Source: Bradyrhizobium sp. AZCC 1721
GTDB lineage: Bacteria; Pseudomonadota; Alphaproteobacteria; Rhizobiales; Xanthobacteraceae
NCBI RefSeq assembly: GCF_036924715.1
Contig: NZ_JAZHSB010000001.1
Location: 558,001 to 622,000, forward strand
Reading direction: 5' to 3'
Length of the DNA stretch: 64,000 nt
Shown here: positions 59,700 to 64,000 of the stretch, piece by piece
Position numbering within the stretch: the first letter of the stretch is position 1
Layout of the letters: the number at the start of each line of letters is the position of its first letter
The notes under the pieces: model-generated
Databases searched by the model: none
What the model was told of the DNA's origin: nothing
Seen by the model: only the letters and a program-made list of their open reading frames with translations
Made by a program: the position numbers and the translations under genes

Positions 59700-59988
59700 G
59701 CGATCTCTTTTGAAACGTTCTTAATTCGACGTAGTCTTTTATTGCCAGATCGGCGCCGAATTCAGCAAGTTAATTGCGCGAGAAAGCGTTAACGAAGGCG
59801 ATCGAACCTTTTTGCAAATTAGACCGACAGCCATTCCGAGTTCTCAATTGTGCTGCAGGTCATATTGACTATGTGTCTGCTGTGCGCAAATGAAGCGCCA
59901 AACCGCCGATGATTTCGCTGATTTTTGGCACTTTGAGGCCCAAAGACCGAAACGTTCTACATCGAGACGTCAGGAAAAACGAAAACAC

Positions 59989-60762
59989 ATGAGCGCGTTC
60001 TATAGAGAGAAAGTCCTTTCTGTCCGCCACTGGACCGATACGCTTTTCAGCTTCCGGGCCACCCGCGATTCCGGTTTCCGCTTCCAGAACGGCCAGTTCG
60101 CGATGATCGGCCTCGAGGTCGAGGGCCGGCCGCTGCTGCGCGCCTACAGCATGGCGAGCGCCAATCACGAGGAAGAGCTCGAGTTCTTCTCGATCAAGGT
60201 CGCGGACGGGCCGCTGACCTCGAAGCTGCAGAAGATCCGCGAGGGCGACGAGATTCTGGTCGGCCGCAAGGCGACCGGCACGCTGATCACCGACAATCTG
60301 ATTCCGGGCAAGCGCCTGCTGCTGCTCTCGACCGGCACGGGCCTCGCGCCGTTCGCCAGCCTGATCAAGGACCCCGACGTCTATGAGCGGTTCGAGACCA
60401 TCGTGCTCGTTCACGGCTGCCGTCAGGTCTCCGAACTTGCTTATGGTGAAGATCTGGTCGCCAAGCTGCGCGACGACGAGCTGTTCGGGCCGCTGCTGTC
60501 GGAGAAGCTGTTGTACTATCCGACCGTGACCCGCGAGCCGTTCCGCAATCGCGGCCGCATCACCGACCTGATCTCATCCGAGCAGTTGTTCAACGACATC
60601 CACCAGCCGCCGCTCAATATCGAGACCGATCGCATCATGATGTGCGGGAGCCCGGCCATGCTGGAAGAACTGAAGCAGATGTTCGAGTCCGGCGGCTTCA
60701 TCGAAGGCAGCGGCAACACGCCCGGCCATTTCGTGATCGAAAAAGCGTTCGTCGAGCGCTGA
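59989..60762 (+). CDS. fpr: Ferredoxin-NADP reductase (Fpr type)
   Basis: 257 residues from ATG 59989, the normal length for bacterial Fpr; the frame is open further upstream but without family similarity. FAD motif 'RAYSMAS' at 51-57, 'LSTGTGLAPFASLIKDPDVYERFETIVLVHG' for NADP, 'MMCGSPAMLEELKQMFESGGFIEG' and the C-terminal 'FVIEKAFVER' are as in alphaproteobacterial Fpr. It passes electrons between NADPH and ferredoxins such as FdxA, encoded at 5178. Confidence 0.94.
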   Translation: MSAFYREKVLSVRHWTDTLFSFRATRDSGFRFQNGQFAMIGLEVEGRPLLRAYSMASANHEEELEFFSIKVADGPLTSKLQKIREGDEILVGRKATGTLITDNLIPGKRLLLLSTGTGLAPFASLIKDPDVYERFETIVLVHGCRQVSELAYGEDLVAKLRDDELFGPLLSEKLLYYPTVTREPFRNRGRITDLISSEQLFNDIHQPPLNIETDRIMMCGSPAMLEELKQMFESGGFIEGSGNTPGHFVIEKAFVER

Positions 60763-60770
60763 GACTTCTT

Positions 60771-60900
60771 GTCCCGGACGCGGTGCAGCGCTTCTTCGGC
60801 GGTGCGCCGCAGAGCCGGGACCCCGCCGCCATGGATGGACCCCGGACCAGCAGCGCACCACGCCGTAAGTGCGGCGCGTTGCGCAGCATCCGGGGAACGT
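60771..60900. repeat. Family C intergenic palindromic repeat
   Basis: Starts 'gtcccggacgcggtgcagcg' and ends 'gcgcagcatccggggaacg'. The remaining 290 bases to the next gene show no gene or clear RNA structure. Confidence 0.85.
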
Positions 60901-61192
60901 TACCCCCAATCTCCCTCACTGCTAAAACCACTCTCGGACGTCGCGCGGCTCGTTGCCCGCGACGGTTGATAGAGCGTGCGTGCCGGTGGGCGATGAGGTT
61001 GTGCGGCAAGGACTGCCACGCCATTACGCTGCACTGCAAAAAGGCGACAGGTTCATTCGGACCGGGAGCATCCCGTTTATTTTTCAAGCTGCCGTCACTT
61101 CCTTGAAGGTCGTTCCGTATATCGTGTAGCGCCCGTTCCGGCGATTGGACTAAGCTGCCGTCCGGCAAGGATAATTTGGGTGAGGGGGTTCC

Positions 61193-62824
61193 ATGGAAAC
61201 GCTGCTGCTTCCGTTCTCGCCACGCTACATCGTGCTGACGATCTGCGCCGTCATCACGGCATTGCTGATCGGCATCGGGATCTTCGACAATAATCTGAAA
61301 GTGTGGGAGTTGCTGCTGCTGCCGATCGTGATCTTCGGCGCGTTTACATCGCTGGGCATTCGCGATCTCCTGCAGAAGAACCACGCGGTGTTGCGTAATT
61401 ATCCGATCTCGGCGCACATTCGTTTTTTGCTCGAAGAAATTCGTCCGGAGATACGGCAGTACTTCTTCGAGAGCGAGAAGGACGGCAAGCCGTTTTCCCG
61501 CGACACCCGCGCTCTGGTGTATCAGCGTGCCAAGATGGAGCTCGACAAGCGGCCGTTCGGCACCCAGGAGGACGTCTATCGCGACGGCTATGAATGGATG
61601 CACCATTCGATGGCGCCGAAGTCTCGTGCCGTCGAGCAATTTCGCGTCACCATCGGTGGTCCGGATTGCACCAAGCCGTACTCGGCCTCGGTCTTCAACA
61701 TCTCGGCGATGAGTTTTGGGGCGCTCAGCCCCAACGCGGTGCGGGCGCTAAATGCCGGTGCGAAAAAGGGCAGCTTTGCGCATGACACCGGCGAGGGTGG
61801 CGTCAGTCCTTACCACCGCGAGCACGGCGGTGACATCATCTGGGAAATCGGCTCGGGCTATTTCGGCTGCCGCAACCGCGACGGCGCATTCAACCCGGAA
61901 GAATTTGCCCGCGTCTCCAGCGACGATCAGATCAAGATGGTCGAACTCAAGATCAGCCAAGGAGCCAAGCCCGGACATGGCGGGGTCCTTCCGGCGGCCA
62001 AGGTCTCGGAAGAGATCTCCAAAATTCGCGGTATCCCCATGGGCGAGGATTGCATTTCGCCGGCCACGCACCGCGCGTTCTCGACGCCGCTGGAAATGAT
62101 GGTTTTCATCGGCGAGATGCGGCGACTATCCGGCGGCAAGCCGGCCGGGTTCAAGCTGTGCGTCGGTCATCCCTGGGAATTCCTGGCGATCTGCAAGGCG
62201 ATGCTGCAAACCGGGATATATCCTGATTTCATCGTGGTGGACGGCAATGAAGGCGGCACCGGTGCTGCGCCGCTGGAATTCATGGACCATTTGGGTATGC
62301 CGATGCGGGAAGGCGTCAATTTCGTCCATAATGCACTGATCGGCATCAATGCGCGTGACCGCGTCAAGATCGGTGCCGCCGGCAAGATCGCGACCGCATT
62401 CGACATGGCGCGCGCGATGGCGATCGGCGCCGACTGGTGCAATTCTGCGCGCGGGTTCATGTTCGCGCTCGGCTGCATCCAGTCGCTGAGCTGCCATACC
62501 GATCGATGCCCGACTGGCGTGAGCACCCAGGATCCGCTCCGCGCCCGCGCGCTGGTGGTGCCGCACAAGATTGAGCGGGTCTACAACTATCACCACGCCA
62601 CCCTGCACGCCCTGTCCGAGCTTATCGCCGCGGCCGGCCTCGACCATCCGCGGCAATTGCGGCCGATCCACTTCTCGCAGCGATCCTCCACGAATGACAC
62701 GTTGTCATTCGCGCAACTCTATCCGTCGCTGCGTCCGGGCGAGTTGATCGAAGGCACCCAGGATCCGCGCTTCCGCGATGCATGGGCGATGGCGCGCGCA
62801 GATTCGTTTCAGCCGGCGGGATAA
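61193..62824 (+). CDS. Membrane-anchored FMN-binding glutamate-synthase-like protein
   Basis: 543 residues. Two N-terminal membrane helices ('YIVLTICAVITALLIGIGIF' and 'LLLLPIVIFGAFTSLGI') precede a glutamate synthase central domain: 'FNISAMSFGALSPNAVRALNAGAKKGSFAHDTGEGG', 'QIKMVELKISQGAKPGHGGVLP', 'DFIVVDGNEGGTGAAPLEFMDHLG' (FMN) and a [3Fe-4S]-type Cys set C428, C434, C439 in 'CIQSLSCHTDRCPTG'. The glutaminase domain and the pyridine nucleotide subunit are missing, so it is not a complete GltB. Physiological reaction unknown; Fpr upstream could be an electron source. Confidence 0.88.
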   Translation: METLLLPFSPRYIVLTICAVITALLIGIGIFDNNLKVWELLLLPIVIFGAFTSLGIRDLLQKNHAVLRNYPISAHIRFLLEEIRPEIRQYFFESEKDGKPFSRDTRALVYQRAKMELDKRPFGTQEDVYRDGYEWMHHSMAPKSRAVEQFRVTIGGPDCTKPYSASVFNISAMSFGALSPNAVRALNAGAKKGSFAHDTGEGGVSPYHREHGGDIIWEIGSGYFGCRNRDGAFNPEEFARVSSDDQIKMVELKISQGAKPGHGGVLPAAKVSEEISKIRGIPMGEDCISPATHRAFSTPLEMMVFIGEMRRLSGGKPAGFKLCVGHPWEFLAICKAMLQTGIYPDFIVVDGNEGGTGAAPLEFMDHLGMPMREGVNFVHNALIGINARDRVKIGAAGKIATAFDMARAMAIGADWCNSARGFMFALGCIQSLSCHTDRCPTGVSTQDPLRARALVVPHKIERVYNYHHATLHALSELIAAAGLDHPRQLRPIHFSQRSSTNDTLSFAQLYPSLRPGELIEGTQDPRFRDAWAMARADSFQPAG

Positions 62825-62858
62825 AATCCTAACAGTTTCCCGGCTGCCGCCTGCCGCT

Positions 62859-63209
62859 TCAAAGGCGAATGCCGAATTTGGCGAGCATCCAGGCGGTGAG
62901 GAAGTAAAGAGCAATCGTCACCGCGCAGCCGGCGGCGAGGCTGGGCCAGAAGCCCACGCCCGCCCTGAGCAGCGCCGGCAATATCAGGAACAGCGGTAGC
63001 GACGGCAGCACGTACCAGAACGTCGATTCCGCCACACCGGCAATGCGCTCCGCATCGCCGGTGTCGTGCCAGAGCCACAGGAAGCTCAACAGCGAAAGCA
63101 GCGGCAGCGACACGATAAGCGCAGCGAACGCCGGGCTGCGCTTGGCGATTTCCGACACCGCCGCGATGATAATGCCGGACAGGGCGCATTTGATCACGAA
63201 GTAGAGCAT
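62859..63209 (-). CDS. DUF3147-family membrane protein
   Basis: 116 residues from ATG 63209 ('TTGAGG' upstream; a TTG at 63221 is possible). Four hydrophobic helices: 'YFVIKCALSGIIIAAVSEIA', 'PAFAALIVSLPLLSLLSFLWLW', 'TFWYVLPSLPLFLILPALL' and 'GCAVTIALYFLTAWML'. This is the DUF3147 layout; function unknown. It is 18 bases past the porin gene on the same strand. Confidence 0.85.
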   Translation of the reverse strand: MLYFVIKCALSGIIIAAVSEIAKRSPAFAALIVSLPLLSLLSFLWLWHDTGDAERIAGVAESTFWYVLPSLPLFLILPALLRAGVGFWPSLAAGCAVTIALYFLTAWMLAKFGIRL

Positions 63210-63227
63210 GGGGTGCCTCAAGGGGCA

Positions 63228-64000
63228 CTAGAACTCTCCGTGCAGCCTGCCGGAGAACACATGGACCGGGCCGCGGTCGGCATTGTAGGCGGGATTGGTG
63301 ATGAACTGGTAGTCGGCGGTGAGCGTGAAGTTCTTGTCGATGGCGTAGGCGTAGTAGGTCTCGAGGATTCGTTCGTTGCTGTAGTTGAGACGGCCGTCGC
63401 CAATCAGCAGGCCGAGACCGCCGGCCGCCAGGAAATCGCGGTGCGCGCTAGAGAGACCATTGATTGCGCCGCCCAAACCGAATGTATCGCTCGGGCGTCC
63501 CCAATAGCTGCCCTTGACTGACAGGCCTGCCGAGACGCTGCGGTCGATGTCGGTAAAGGACAGGATTTCGTTGCGGCCGTCGTTCCAGCTCGCGCGGGCG
63601 AATAGGCCGACATCATTCATGATCTGTTGTTCGGCGTTGACGTAGAAACCGTATTTCAGATTTTCGCGCCGGATGCTGGGCATGATGTCGTTGATGTCGA
63701 GCGTCGGATCTGCGGCGCTGATCGCCAGCGCATTGCGGTAGTTGCCGGTATTGCCGCGATTGGCGAAGATGCCGAGCCGCAATTTGCCGGGCAGATCGAA
63801 CACAGTGTGACGTTCTTCGAATTCGACAACAGCTCCGCCGGTCTTGAAGGTGAGGACATCGCTGTTGGGAGCAGAGGGCACTTGAAACACGCCCGCGCGC
63901 ACGGCCCAGTCCTTGCGATTGAGTTCGACCACCGCGCCGCGGGTAAATCCGGGGAGATCGGCCGGAAAGTCATAGGCCGCGGACGCCCACATTGCCCAGT
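63228..64000 (-). CDS. Carbohydrate-selective porin, OprB family, 5' end outside the window
   Basis: The visible 257 residues are the C-terminal half of a beta-barrel: alternating amphipathic strands, 'RGAVVELNRKDWAVRAGVFQVP', 'GKLRLGIFANRGNTGNYRNAL', 'YGFYVNAEQQIMNDVGLFARASWNDG', 'GLSVKGSYWGRPSDTFGLGGAINGLS', and the terminal Phe needed for outer-membrane insertion (FSGRLHGEF). The frame continues past the right edge. OprB-type porins admit sugars; here substrate range is unknown. Confidence 0.85.
   Translation of the reverse strand, partial: WAMWASAAYDFPADLPGFTRGAVVELNRKDWAVRAGVFQVPSAPNSDVLTFKTGGAVVEFEERHTVFDLPGKLRLGIFANRGNTGNYRNALAISAADPTLDINDIMPSIRRENLKYGFYVNAEQQIMNDVGLFARASWNDGRNEILSFTDIDRSVSAGLSVKGSYWGRPSDTFGLGGAINGLSSAHRDFLAAGGLGLLIGDGRLNYSNERILETYYAYAIDKNFTLTADYQFITNPAYNADRGPVHVFSGRLHGEF

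Overview
The window reads as chromosomal DNA of an alphaproteobacterium of the Bradyrhizobium/Rhodopseudomonas group. The support is high GC with GCC/GGC/CTG-rich codons, the run Suv3-like helicase - S4-domain protein - 7Fe ferredoxin FdxA - CarD, many CoA-thioester catabolic genes, several small secreted proteins of the kind common in that group, and a dense population of modular intergenic palindromic repeats. About 55 protein genes, one tRNA gene and one complete insertion sequence can be supported.

Layout. 1-7.5 kb: end of a DUF3108 protein, then the housekeeping run helicase, S4 protein, fdxA and carD with a clear terminator. 7.7-11.2 kb: M48 lipoprotein protease, secreted nuclease-fold protein, VOC protein and a small membrane protein. 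11.4-18.9 kb: an orphan Leu/Ile/Val-type binding protein, two acyl-CoA blocks (PaaG-like crotonase plus VOC protein; two acyl-CoA dehydrogenases plus a crotonase) and an SDR. 19-23.3 kb: small envelope proteins, a ketopantoate reductase and an AraC regulator. 23.6-26.1 kb: RraA-fold protein, cupin, TctC-type binding protein and tRNA-Arg(CCT). 26.2-34.9 kb: hydrolases, a RoxA-like di-haem cytochrome, a Tn5-type IS, Asp/Glu racemase, SDR and a second ketopantoate reductase. 35-43.7 kb: LTXXQ-type periplasmic protein, crotonase, aspartate dehydrogenase, a low-GC FRG-domain gene, an FAD oxidoreductase and an SsuABC-like ABC importer. 43.9-49.7 kb: an aromatic catabolic cluster. 49.8-56.1 kb: small proteins, a cysteine-rich repeat protein and a two-gene RND pump. 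56.3-64 kb: an MDR reductase, a coupled ATP-grasp/Mur-ligase pair, ferredoxin-NADP reductase, a membrane-anchored glutamate-synthase-like protein, DUF3147 and a truncated OprB-type porin.

How genes work together. The clearest pathway is at 43.9-49.7 kb. An aryl-CoA ligase overlaps by 4 bases a flavoprotein resembling salicylyl-CoA 5-hydroxylase (hydroxylase domain of 2-aminobenzoyl-CoA monooxygenase). Gentisate 1,2-dioxygenase is divergent from a maleylpyruvate/maleylacetoacetate isomerase gene that overlaps a MarR gene. An identical 14-base sequence with a palindromic AGTATACT core lies just upstream of both the dioxygenase and the hydroxylase, tying the two units into one probable MarR regulon. 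I infer aromatic acid -> aryl-CoA -> gentisyl-CoA -> gentisate -> maleylpyruvate -> fumarylpyruvate; the thioesterase and the last hydrolase are not in the window.

The best candidate for an undescribed system is 57.4-59.7 kb. An ATP-grasp protein with cyanophycin-synthetase/GshF-type signatures is coupled through a TAGTG stop/start overlap to a FolC-type Mur ligase. Together they look like a split two-step peptide or amide ligase of unknown product.

Intergenic space is dominated by at least six repeat families in over twenty copies. They include a four-unit tandem array at 46.25-46.91 kb, one copy split by the IS with a 10-base target duplication, and one copy that supplies the stop codon and last ten residues of a racemase.
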